A DNA stretch of 64,000 nt, taken from the NCBI GenBank assembly GCA_963771085.1, contig CAVYSB010000004.1:1-64000 (forward strand). Reading direction: 5' to 3'. How positions within the stretch are numbered: the first letter of the stretch is position 1; each line of letters begins with the position of its first letter. Below the pieces are notes generated by a model. That model was not told the DNA's origin, ran no database searches, and saw only the letters and a list, made by a program, of their open reading frames with translations. Shown here piece by piece: positions 8,233-16,428 of the stretch. A program made the position numbers and the translations under genes. The DNA is from Palsa-744 sp963771085 (lineage in GTDB: Bacteria > Actinomycetota > Thermoleophilia > Solirubrobacterales > Solirubrobacteraceae).

Positions 8233-8484
8233 ATGCTCACCGTGCCGCAGGCCGCGAGGCGCACCGGCCGAAACCCCGAGACCATCCGGCGCTGGATTCG
8301 CGAGGGCAGGCTTCCTGCGAGCAAGATCGGCACACAGCACGTGATCGAGGAGCGCGATCTGGAGGCGCTCGAGCCCGCCGAGATGCTGCCGGTCCCAAAG
8401 GATTGGGGCTGGGATGAGACGTCCTGGGGCGATCCGATGCCGAACGTCGTGGCCTGGATCAGGGAGTCGCGGGCCGGTCATTGA
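8233..8484 (+). CDS. Excisionase-like HTH antitoxin
   Basis: 83 residues from MLTVPQAARRTGRNPETIRRWIREGRLPASKIG, a MerR/excisionase-type winged HTH whose recognition helix is PETIRRWI. The C-terminal half (LPVPKDWGWDETSWGDP) is the likely toxin-binding tail. ATG 8233 was preferred to the ATG at 8212 because the upstream one lies across the operator repeat. It abuts the PIN toxin with no gap. Confidence 0.75.
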   Translation: MLTVPQAARRTGRNPETIRRWIREGRLPASKIGTQHVIEERDLEALEPAEMLPVPKDWGWDETSWGDPMPNVVAWIRESRAGH

Positions 8485-8877
8485 GTGCTGGTCGTCGACG
8501 CCAGCCTCGTCGTCGCGTGGTCTCTTGCGCGCGGCGAGCTTGATCAGCTCCTGGCCGACGAGCTCTGCGCGCCGGCGCTGATGTGGTCGGAGGCCACCTC
8601 GGTGCTGCACGAGCGCGCCTGGCGTGGCGATCTGGGCACCGGCGCCGCCCGGCGCGCGCGCTCTCGCCTCCAGGCGGTCCCGGTCAAGCCGCGCGCACAC
8701 CCTCGCCTGAGCGAGCAGGCATGGCGCATCGCCGACGAGCTCGGTTGGGCCAAGACCTATGACGCGGAGTACGTCGCACTCGCGTCGCTGCTCCGCTGCC
8801 GGCTCGTCACCGTCGATGCCCGTCTGCGTCGCGGCGCCGAGCGGCTCGGGTTCGTCCTCGGACCGACTGAGCTCTGA
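8485..8877 (+). CDS. PIN-domain toxin (VapC-like)
   Basis: 130 residues with a GTG start directly after the antitoxin stop. PIN acids are in VVDASLVVAW, WSEATSVL, TYDAEYVALA and TVDARL. It pairs with an excisionase-type HTH protein rather than an RHH or AbrB antitoxin. No damage is visible. Confidence 0.82.
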   Translation: MLVVDASLVVAWSLARGELDQLLADELCAPALMWSEATSVLHERAWRGDLGTGAARRARSRLQAVPVKPRAHPRLSEQAWRIADELGWAKTYDAEYVALASLLRCRLVTVDARLRRGAERLGFVLGPTEL

Positions 8878-9204
8878 CAGCGAGTCGCATGCAACCGGAC
8901 CTCGACGGCTCGCCCCGCCCTGGCACACGCGACCGTAGCGAAGCCAGCAGTGCAGGCTCGCGCCTGCCGGCACAGAGCCTCGCTTCACGACTGCGTCGCC
9001 TCGAGGGTCGGGCTCACCGTTCCGGATACCGCCTGCACTCGCCTGCCCTCAACCGCTGAGCTCTCAGATCTTCGGGCACCCGGCCCCGCGAGCCCGGCAG
9101 TTCGCACCCTGACCCGCATGCGACCCGCAGCGGTCGGGGTACGTCGCGGTCCTCTAGACTTCAGGAGCCTGCCTCGGGGCAGGCCGTGCGACCGCGGAGG
9201 ATTC
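8878..9204 (+). other. 327-bp intergenic region with probable promoter and leader hairpin
   Basis: No gene is seen. TAGACT at 9155-9160 is a plausible -10 element and GCCTGCC/GGCAGGC (9167-9184, 4-nt loop) would form a hairpin in the leader of the secreted-protein gene at 9205. Both are inferences from sequence alone. Confidence 0.35.
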
Positions 9205-12200
9205 ATGGAGCAAGCTGCGCGACGCGGATCGGGCATGGCCGCGCTGGTGAGAGGGGACAGCAGGCGGGCGAGCACCCAGCCCGACGCATCGACGCCCGTG
9301 CGGATCGCTTGCGCTCTCGCGCTCCTCCTGCTGCTCGCCTCTGCCCTCTGCCTGATCGCGGCCGCCGTCGGCGCCAACGCCGCCGACGCGAGTCCCGCCT
9401 TCGCCATCGAAAGCTTCTCGGGCTCCTTCGCGCAGCCGCCGTTCTCCGAACCGTTCCTCGACGAGGGGGGCACGCCGTTCACCCAGGCCGGCGGCCACCC
9501 GTTCGCGCTGACGGCCACGATCGACTTCGAGCACAAGGTCAAGCGTCAAGAAGTGGTCGATCCCGGCGGTGATCCCGAAGAAGAGATTCCCACCGAAGTC
9601 CTCACCTACGGTGACCCCAGGAACGTCGCGCTCCGCCTCGCGCCCGGTGTCATCATCGACCCGCGGGCGACCCCCAACCCGTGCACCGAGGTCGCGCTCG
9701 AGACCGGCTCCTGTCCCACATCGGCGGCGGTCGGGCTCCTCGCTGCCTACGTCGCCGGATTCCCCTACCGGGTCTTCGCACCCATCTACAACATGCTCCC
9801 TCCGCAGCGGATCCCCGCCCAGCTCGCGGCGAACCTCGGCGGGCTGGGGATCGTGATCCACCTCGACGGCAGGCTCGACCCCGCCCACGGCTACGCGCTC
9901 ACGGCGGAACTCTCGAGCATCCCGCGCGCCTATCCGATCTACGCCGTCACCGTCACCCTCTGGGGCGACCCCTCCGACCCCGCCCACGACCCCCAGCGCG
10001 GTGCATGCGCCGAATCGCCCCCGTCCTCCAAATCCGAAGGGGTCGCCGCCAGCTGCCCGGTCGGGCGCTCCGAAACACCGTTCATGACGATGCCCACCAG
10101 CTGCCCCGGGAAGCTCTGGACACCCGCCTCGCCGTCCAATCGTGGCAGCAGCCCGGGGTAACCCTGGAAGCCGAAGCCGGCTCGGCGCCGCTGGGCGGCT
10201 GCGGCTCGCTCCAGTTCGAACCGACCCTGCAGGTCCAGCCCGAAACGTTCGCCGCGAACACCCAGACCGGGCTGAGCGTCGCGGTGCGCCTGCCCCAGAG
10301 CGAGGGCGTGGGCGAGCCCGCCGAGGCGGACCTCCGCAATCTGACCCTCACCCTCCCGGAAGGGATGACGCTGAACCCGTCGCTCGCCGCGGGCCGCACC
10401 GGGTGCACGGACACCCCGGAAGCGGCGAGCGGCACGGAACCCGAAAGGCCCGGCGGGCAGATCGAACTGCACACGGCGCTGCCCGCGCGCTGCCCCAACC
10501 CGTCGAGGATCGGCGAAGTCACGCTGCACACGCCGTTGTTCGCCCAGCCGCTGCCCGGTTGGGTGTACCTGGCGGCACCCGACGCCAACCCGTTCGGCTC
10601 GCTGCTCGCCGTCTACATCGTTCTCGAAGATCCTGTGAGCGGCGTGATCGTCAAGCTCCCCGCGCAGATCAGCGCGGACACGCAGACGGGACGGCTCACC
10701 ATGACTTTGAGTGAACTGCCACAGCTCCCGTTCGAAGAGCTCGACCTGACGCTGTGGGGTGGGCAGCGCGCGCCGCTTGCCACCCCGCCCGGCTGCGCCG
10801 TCGCCACCACGACCTCACAGCTCACCGCCTGGAGCAGCACCCCCGCTGAACCCGTCAGTGCCGTCCCGTCGAGCGCGTTCACCGTCGATCAGGGCTGCGC
10901 CCCGCCAGGGTTCGCACCCGCGTTCAGCGCCGGCTCCGTCGACATCGACGCCGGCGGCTACACGCCGTTCACGCTCTCCCTCTCCCGCGGCGACACCGAA
11001 CAGCCGCTCGGCAGCGTGGAAGCCCAGCTGCCGCCCGGTGTGCTCGCGAAGATCGCGGGCGTCCAGCGCTGCGAAGAACCCCAGGCAGCGCAAGGGGGGT
11101 GTCCGCAGGCCTCCCAGATCGGGACCGTGTCCGTCTCCGCCGGGGTAGGCCCGGGCCCCGTCTACCTGCCCGGCACGGTCTACCTGACCGGCCCCACCCT
11201 CCCGGAGGGACCTAATCAGCCGGGCGCCCCGTTCGGCCTGGCCGTCGAGGTCCCCGCCCAGGTCGGCCCGCTCGACCTCGACGAAGACGGCCGGCCCGTC
11301 GTGATCCGCGGCGCCGTCCGCGTCGACCCGGCCAGCGCTCGGCTCACCCTGACCACCGGCCCCTTCCCGACGATCCTCAGCGGCATACCGCTGCACCTGC
11401 GCAGCATCAACGTGACCCTCGACCGCCCCGGCTTCGTGCTCAACCCGACCAACTGCTCGCCGCTGCCCCTCACGGGCGCCGTCACGAGCGCCGAAGGCGC
11501 CACCGCCACCGTCTCGACCCCGTTCGAGGTCGCCAACTGCGCCACGCTGCCCTTCAGCCCGGTCCTGCAGGCGAGCACGGGCGCGCACGCGAGCCTTGCC
11601 AACGGCGCGAGCCTGACCCTGAAGGTCTCATCCCCGCGGGGGCAGGCCAACCTCAGAAGCGCTCGGATCGTCCTGCCGCGCCAGCTCCCGCTCCGCCTCT
11701 CAACACTCCAGCAGGCGTGCCTCGACACGGTGTTCGACGTGAACCCGGCGGCCTGCCCGCAGGCCTCGGTGATCGGTACAGCGGCCGCCCACACGCCGAT
11801 CCTCTCGGGCCCACTTTCGGGCCCCGTTTATTTGGTGAGCCACGGCGGCGCGGCCTTTCCCGACATCGCCGCCGTCCTTCAGGGCGAAGGCATCGAGATC
11901 CGCCTGGATGCCGTCACCGATATCGAAGGCAACGTCACCTCGGCCTCGTTCGAAAGCCTGCCCGATGTCCCGTTCTCCTCCTTGGAGGTGGCCCTCCCCG
12001 AGGGTCCGCACTCCGCCCTCGGCGCCAACACGAACCTCTGTCTCGCGGCGCTTCGAATGCCGAGCACCCTGACCGCCCAGAACGGCGCCGTCGTCAAGCT
12101 GGACACCGCGGTCGAAGCGGAAGGCTGCCCTGACAGGCTCACGATCCTCTCCTACGCCGTCAGGAAGCGCACCGTCACCCTGAGGCTCGTCGTGCCAGGT

Positions 12201-12389
12201 GCCGGGAGGCTCACCGCGAGCGGCCGCGGTCTGTCCACCGCCACCAGGAGCATCGATGGCCGTGGCGCGATCACACTCACCCTGAAGGCCCAGGGCCACG
12301 GCACGCTGAAGACCAGGATCGCCATCAGGTTCACCCCGGCAAGGGGACGCAGCCTCACCGCCGCGGTGACGGCGAGCATCGGACGCTAG
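9205..12389 (+). pseudogene. Large secreted multi-domain beta-sandwich protein, single frameshift
   Basis: Two long frames make one gene. Frame 1 (9205-about 10115) holds an N-terminal membrane/signal segment at about residues 32-55 (IACALALLLLLASALCLIAAA) and the start of the ectodomain. The frame then shifts near 10110-10130, and frame 3 continues to TAG 12387-12389. Total length is about 1060 residues. The ectodomain has repeated modules (LRNLTLTLPEGMTLNP; GEVTLHTPLF; GPVYLVSHGGAAFPDI) with regularly spaced Cys, ending in an Ig-like tail. GGAGG is 4 nt before the ATG. Related C-terminal fragments are at 3, 1217, 6697 and 13606. Role unknown; a surface or matrix protein is likely. The shift could be a sequencing indel. 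The stop codon lies in the left end of the adjacent MITE. Confidence 0.7.
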
Positions 12390-12593
12390 ATGGTTGATTC
12401 CACTGGGATGTGCCGGTTTCTGGAGGTGCGGATGGTCGAGCCGGCCAAGGACCTACCCATGCTGGGCACGCGCAGTCGAAGGCCTTGCTGGTGGCCAGGC
12501 CGAGGACACCGCCCGGCCTGCCTGCGCCCTTCAGAGTCTGCCCTTCAGGGTGCGAAGGCCAGACGTGCGAGCCCCGTGGAATCAACCATCTAG
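12386..12593 (+). mobile_element. 208-bp MITE-like element with perfect 18-bp inverted ends
   Basis: The outer ends are CTAGATGGTTGATTCCAC and its exact reverse complement (12386-12403 and 12576-12593). CTAG is present at both tips, so it may be a 4-bp target duplication flanking 14-bp inverted repeats. The interior has no credible ORF, so the element must be mobilised in trans. A near-identical single end lies at 31910-31927. Confidence 0.75.
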
Positions 12594-13031
12594 ACCCCCC
12601 AACTGCGCCAAGGCAGGCTCTCGGACGGGATATACGCACCAAAGTGCATGACACGCGCGGACGGCGCCACGCCGTGCATCAAGGGCTACGCCCCACGTGC
12701 ATATCTCGGGTGGCTGGGCTGGGCATGGCAGTCCGACGACCATCCGTCCTGCGAACCCGCTCCGCCCTCGGCGTTGACCCCCGCTGTTTGCTGCCTCCTG
12801 GTTCCTCGCGCCCGAGCTTGGCCATCCCGCCGGCCGAACGGGTGGCGGTTGCACGGAGCCGCTGCAGGTCGCGTTCTGTCGTGGGCGCTGACCGCTCCGT
12901 CCCGGGCCAGCCGCCCAATTTTCGCACCCGTCCGGGTGCGGTTGGGCGCTATGACCCGCGACGGACGTAGACGCAGTGTTCGAGCGACGCGCCAGAACAC
13001 GCCAGCAATTCTGTCCGACAAAACTGCTAGA
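12594..13031 (+). other. 438-bp region without a recognisable gene
   Basis: Several frames are open because of the high GC, but none gives a protein pattern I recognise and no RBS-start pair stands out. It lies between the MITE and the damaged toxin gene. Confidence 0.4.
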
Positions 13032-13326
13032 TTGCGTGAGGTGCAGCTGCGCTTCGCACGCTCCGCGACCCGCCACCGTGTATCGAGGAAGAGCATCAGC
13101 CATGTCATCGCCCACTGCGGTCTGACGCTTCAAAGAGCCACCGCCACAGGCTGGTGCCGAGGTACTGGATCTCAGGCTCGTCTATCTCGGTGACGACGCT
13201 GAGGGCCGCGCACTCGAGGTCATCGCGGTCGAGACCGTCGACGATGAGCTGCTGGTGATCCACGCAATGCCGCTACGCGACAAGTACAAGCCACAATACG
13301 AGGAGGCCAACCGATGGCGACTCTGA
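13032..13326 (+). pseudogene. RelE/BrnT-like toxin, frameshifted
   Basis: Frame A (about 13032-13130) gives LREVQLRFARSATRHRVSRK then SISHVIAHCGLTLQ. Frame B (about 13130-13326) gives DLRLVYLGDDAEGRALEVIA, then LLVIHAMPLRDKYKPQYEEA. Together they match a common actinobacterial TA toxin layout (N-terminal helix pair, then EVIAVE...LVIHAMPLR..Y). The shift lies near 13125-13135. It overlaps the antitoxin by 13 bp. The toxin-first order is normal for this class. Confidence 0.6.
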
Positions 13327-13589
13327 GAACCCGCAGCGGGACCAAGCTCACCAGGAAGAGGATCGAGGCACTCGCAGACGAGGCCGAGCGGGGTTACGAC
13401 CTCACCAAGGCGCGCCGCGAGCGGGTCGGCCGCCCACCACTCGGCAAAGCCGGCAGCTCACCGCGTGTTCAGACGAGGGTCGACCCCCAGCTCGCGAAGG
13501 CCCTGAAGACCTGCGCCCGCCGCGAGAAACGCTCCGTCAGCGACATCGCTCGCACGGCACTGAGCGAGTACGTCGAACGTACCCACTGA
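13314..13589 (+). CDS. Ribbon-helix-helix antitoxin
   Basis: 91 residues. The N-terminal half (TRSGTKLTRKRIEALADEAE, then DLTKARRERVGRPPLG) is the toxin-facing segment of this antitoxin class. The C-terminal half (SPRVQTRVDPQLAKALKTC, REKRSVSDIARTALSEYV) is a CopG-type RHH domain. GAGGAGG at 13300-13306 precedes the ATG. Intact, although its toxin is frameshifted. Confidence 0.8.
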   Translation: MATLRTRSGTKLTRKRIEALADEAERGYDLTKARRERVGRPPLGKAGSSPRVQTRVDPQLAKALKTCARREKRSVSDIARTALSEYVERTH

Positions 13590-13605
13590 AGACCATCGCG
13601 GTGTC

Positions 13606-14324
13606 GCGAGCCAACGTCGCAAAGTCAACGGCATGACCTTCGACGTGAAGCTCGAATCCGCCGGTGTGGGTCAGGCGAACATCCACAACGTCGACCTGCA
13701 GCTCCCGGCCGCCCTGCCGTCGCGTCTCACCACCCTCCAGAAAGCGTGCCTGGCCGCGACGTTCGAATCCAACCCGCCGGCCTGTCCGGAAGCCTCCGTC
13801 ATCGGCAAAGCCACCATCCACAAGCCGCTCCTGAACGGCCCCTGACCGGCCCGGCCTAACTCGTCAGCCACAGCGGCGCGGCGTTCCCCGACGTCGAGTT
13901 CGTCCTGCAGCGCGAAGGAGTCACCCTGGCGCTGGACGGCAAGACCGACATCAAGAGCGGCGTCACCTACAGCCGCTTCGAAACGGCCCCGGACGCTCCG
14001 TTCACGACCTTCGAAACCGAACTCCCGGCCGGCTCGAAATCGATCCTCACCGCCTACCAGAAGAACGGCTCCTACGACCTCTGCAACGCGAACCTCCAGA
14101 TGCCCACCGAAATAACGGGCCAGAACGGCGCGGTGATCCGCCAGACCACCGGCATCGTCCCCACCGGCTGCCCCAAAGCATTGACGGCCTCCCAAAAGCT
14201 CACAGTCGCTCTGAAGCTCTGCCGCAAGAAACAAAACAAGGCCAAGCGCCAGGCATGCGAAAGGGCGGCCCGCAAGAAGTACGGCGCGAAAGCGTCCAGG
14301 ACGTCGAGGACGGGGAGGCGCTAG
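13606..14324 (+). pseudogene. Decayed secreted beta-sandwich family gene fragment
   Basis: Family signatures run across at least two defects: FDVKLESAGVGQANIHNVDL and LTTLQKACLAATF in one frame, a frameshift at about 13840, an in-frame TAA at 13857 where relatives have the Tyr of PAYLVSH, then GAAFPDVEFVLQREGVTL through PTEITGQNGAVIRQTTG. The tail differs from its relatives: a lysine/arginine-rich end (LCRKKQNKAKRQACER, KYGAKASRTSRTGRR) replaces the Ig-like domain. Confidence 0.65.
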
Positions 14325-14331
14325 CCCGCCG

Positions 14332-14601
14332 ATGCGCTCCAGCGCCATCCGGTCTCCGATCGAGAAGCGCGGCGCCGCGCGACCCGCCGCGGTGCGGCGC
14401 GGGCCACGTCCCCGTGCCGGCCTGCTCTGCCCCACGTGCCTGCTGCTCGTGGCGCTCGCCCTCGCCGCGACCGGCTGTGGCACGTCAGCGACCAGACCCG
14501 TGCTTACTCCCCCATCCCCGTCCCACAGGGAAACGCCCCTCACCGGCAGGGCCTACGAGAAGCGATCTCTGGCGCTCCCGAACGTGATCACCACGCGCTG
14601 A
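14332..14601 (+). CDS. Putative small lipoprotein
   Basis: 89 residues. A basic N-terminus is followed by a hydrophobic stretch, LLCPTCLLLVALALAATGC, ending in a lipobox-like LAATGC; Cys at about residue 49 would be lipidated. The remaining 40 residues are Pro/Ser-rich and featureless. It starts 8 bp after the decayed gene. No close family is recognised and the long basic leader makes the start uncertain. Confidence 0.35.
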   Translation: MRSSAIRSPIEKRGAARPAAVRRGPRPRAGLLCPTCLLLVALALAATGCGTSATRPVLTPPSPSHRETPLTGRAYEKRSLALPNVITTR

Positions 14602-14663
14602 CTGCGCCAGGCGGGGGCGCGTGCCGAGGTGTTCGCCGACAACCAACAACAGAGAGGACGAAC

Positions 14664-14828
14664 ATGGCCGAAACCTACAGGCCCGGAGATACAGTGCCGA
14701 AGAGCGGGAAGGTCAAGTGCACGCAACACCCGAGCGTCACCGACAACGTCACCGCAGGCACCACGTTCGCCCCCTGCGACCACTGGGGCGAAGGCGGCGA
14801 AAAGAACTGCACGTGCCCTTCAGGGTAG
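14664..14828 (+). CDS. YjzC-like small Cys-containing protein
   Basis: 54 residues. The first part (ETYRPGDTVPKSGKVKC) matches YjzC-like proteins and the second half carries Cys in FAPCDHWGEGGEKNCTC, perhaps a metal-binding knuckle. GAGAGGA at 14651-14657 supports ATG 14664. Truncated relatives lie at 8124-8204 and 25493-25582, so the gene has been copied around this island. Function unknown. Confidence 0.6.
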   Translation: MAETYRPGDTVPKSGKVKCTQHPSVTDNVTAGTTFAPCDHWGEGGEKNCTCPSG

Positions 14829-14840
14829 GAATACGTCTGA
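14814..14840 (+). repeat. 27-bp exact repeat, copy 1
   Basis: From TGCCCTTCAGGGTAGG to ACGTCTGA, identical to 25556-25582. It includes the stop codon of the YjzC-like gene. Outside it the two loci differ. Confidence 0.8.
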
Positions 14841-14867
14841 GGCGGTGCCGGACGCTCGCCCACAGCG

Positions 14868-14950
14868 CTGGCGCTGAAGGCCCGCGCACGCGATCGATCA
14901 GCGAGATCGCCCGCGCGGCCCTGGACGACTACCTGCGGCGCGCGAGCTGA
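14868..14950 (+). pseudogene. C-terminal fragment of RHH antitoxin
   Basis: RTRSISEIARAALDDYLRRAS followed by TGA at 14948-14950 matches the final helix of CopG-type antitoxins (compare KRSVSDIARTALSEYVERTH at 13589). Nothing upstream in any frame gives the rest of the protein. Confidence 0.5.
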
Positions 14951-14966
14951 CGCCTCCAGCCAAGCC

Positions 14967-15269
14967 ATGCACCTCTATGTCTGCTACGGCACGTTCCCCC
15001 TCCCGGGCGGCCACCCGTGCGCGAGGGCTCAGGCGGCGTTGGCCGCAGCCGGCCATCGCCCAAAGGTCGTCAGGACCTTCGGCTGCGCCGGCACCGACCG
15101 CTTCTGGCCCGGCCGCAGGAACGTAAGGCGCCTGACCGGCAATTTCGAGGTCCCAACCCTCGTCCTGAGCGACGGAACCATCATCGACGGCTCACAGAAC
15201 ATAGTCGCCTGGGCCGCCGCAAACTCCCTGCCGGCCTCCGTCGTCGAGCAGCAAGCGTCTGTGACCTGA
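14967..15269 (+). CDS. Glutaredoxin/GST N-terminal-like thioredoxin-fold protein
   Basis: 100 residues. LYVCYGTFPLPGGHPCARAQ starts a thioredoxin fold with a single HPC in place of CxxC. The cis-Pro strand FEVPTLVLSDGTIIDGSQNIVAWA matches the glutathione-site strand of GST N-terminal domains (VPTL..DG..I..S..I). It may be a monothiol thiol-transferase; substrate unknown. No clear operon partner. Confidence 0.6.
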   Translation: MHLYVCYGTFPLPGGHPCARAQAALAAAGHRPKVVRTFGCAGTDRFWPGRRNVRRLTGNFEVPTLVLSDGTIIDGSQNIVAWAAANSLPASVVEQQASVT

Positions 15270-15293
15270 ACAACCGCGGAGATTGGAGAGACG

Positions 15294-15533
15294 ATGCCTG
15301 GCTTTACCGACAGCACCAAGGATGCGGCGTTCCACCTCGCCGGAGCCCGCTGCCAATGCCAACGACTGGGCCACGGCCACACCGGTCGCTGCACAACCGC
15401 ACTGACCGCGAGCACGGCCCGCTTCCATCACATCACCGCCCAGTCGGCGGGTGGCAGCGACGCCCTCTCAAACTGCGAAGTTCTCTGTCAGCCCTGCCAC
15501 GAGCAGACCGCGTCCTACGGTCGCCCTCGCTGA
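15294..15533 (+). CDS. Small HNH-type zinc-finger protein
   Basis: 79 residues. Two Cys pairs (ARCQCQRLGHGHTGRC and CEVLCQPCHEQT) frame an FHHITAQSAGGSDALSNC segment, the HNH arrangement in which HH is followed by an Asn and a distal His (CHEQT). GGAGAG lies 5 nt before the ATG. It resembles solitary HNH endonucleases of phages and mobile islands. No partner gene is evident. Confidence 0.65.
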   Translation: MPGFTDSTKDAAFHLAGARCQCQRLGHGHTGRCTTALTASTARFHHITAQSAGGSDALSNCEVLCQPCHEQTASYGRPR

Positions 15534-15650
15534 CGACCCCGCACAGCGATCCTGCACCCATGTTCGCCGAACGTGAGTACCCAGCCACCGCTCGTAGGTC
15601 CATCGGCGTGCTGGCTCCGCGGTTCCCCGGACCGCGAAGACAGCACGGCG

Positions 15651-15920
15651 GTGCATCTCAGGGCGGGCGGGTTCCTCAGCACCGCCCGCCCGCCGAGCAC
15701 CCCCGCACCGCCGCGAGACGGCGGTGCATCAAACAGCCCGACCCAGTGGTGCATCGCCACCACCGCACCGACCGTGCATCGACCGACGGCTGCGTCCGCA
15801 CGGTCCGCGGTGCATCGCCGCCGTGGTGCATCCTGCACTCCCGCACGACGGTGCATCAGGCCAGGGGTGCATCCGCACCCCGGCACCGTCGGTACATCGA
15901 CCGACGGCTCGCCGGTGCAT
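15651..15920 (+). repeat. Cluster of nine GTGCAT motifs (mostly GGTGCATC) in a non-coding tract
   Basis: GTGCAT occurs at 15651, 15724, 15749, 15774, 15810, 15826, 15851, 15867 and 15915, with a GTACATC variant near 15892. Successive spacings are mostly 16, 25 or about 36 bp. Two copies extend to a longer unit (GTGCATCGACCGACGGCT at 15774, one mismatch at 15892). Spacings are not multiples of three and no frame is convincing across 15534-15973, so this is not a protein repeat. Possible iterons or a protein-binding array. Confidence 0.6.
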
Positions 15921-15973
15921 ACCGCCCCAGGGCACCACACCCACGTGACACCCGATCACGAGAGGAGCAATGA

Positions 15974-16189
15974 ATGGCAACGATCGTCTTCAGCGGCGGC
16001 GCGAAGCTGGTCTGCACCGGCACCGACGCCCACGGCATGATGGGCAACCTCGCCCGGACCGCCGGCGGCCAACGCGCCAGCGAGCACGGCATCGGCCTGC
16101 CCCCCGGCTTCGTCGACGTACACACCGACGACGGTGTCCGCTACGTCAACCCCGCCCAGGTCGCCTACGTCTACGACGTCATACCGTGA
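15974..16189 (+). CDS. Conserved-looking 71-residue protein of unknown function
   Basis: MATIVFSGGAKLVCTGTD, then DVHTDDGVRYVNPAQVAYVY. The C-terminal strand pair (V.TDDG..YVNPAQVAYV) resembles small beta proteins of the FlbD type. GAGAGGAG lies 6 nt before the ATG. It directly follows the GTGCAT cluster and could be its regulated gene. Confidence 0.5.
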   Translation: MATIVFSGGAKLVCTGTDAHGMMGNLARTAGGQRASEHGIGLPPGFVDVHTDDGVRYVNPAQVAYVYDVIP

Positions 16190-16428
16190 TGCCCCGCGCA
16201 GCGCAGGCCTTGCATTCATGCGAACCCACCACCTCACGGCACTGACATGAGCCGAGCATGAGCACGATCACACACCACCCCTCACCCTGGGACCTCGTTC
16301 AGGGGCGCACGCTCACCCCTCGACCGGTCCGGCGGCGGCCCCCGGCGGGTGAACCGCAGCGTCCGGGGGCGCCTGCCCGCTCAGGCTTCTGTGGCGTTCC
16401 CCGCGGCCCTGAGTCAGCGGCTCTGCGG

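Noticed and set aside
12648..13031. Coding gene upstream of the RelE-like toxin
   Set aside because: The open frame merely joins the toxin frame; residues before about 13032 show no family pattern and composition typical of random GC-rich translation.
15651..15920. CRISPR array
   Set aside because: The repeats are only 6-8 bp (up to 18), spacing is irregular and no cas gene is in the window.
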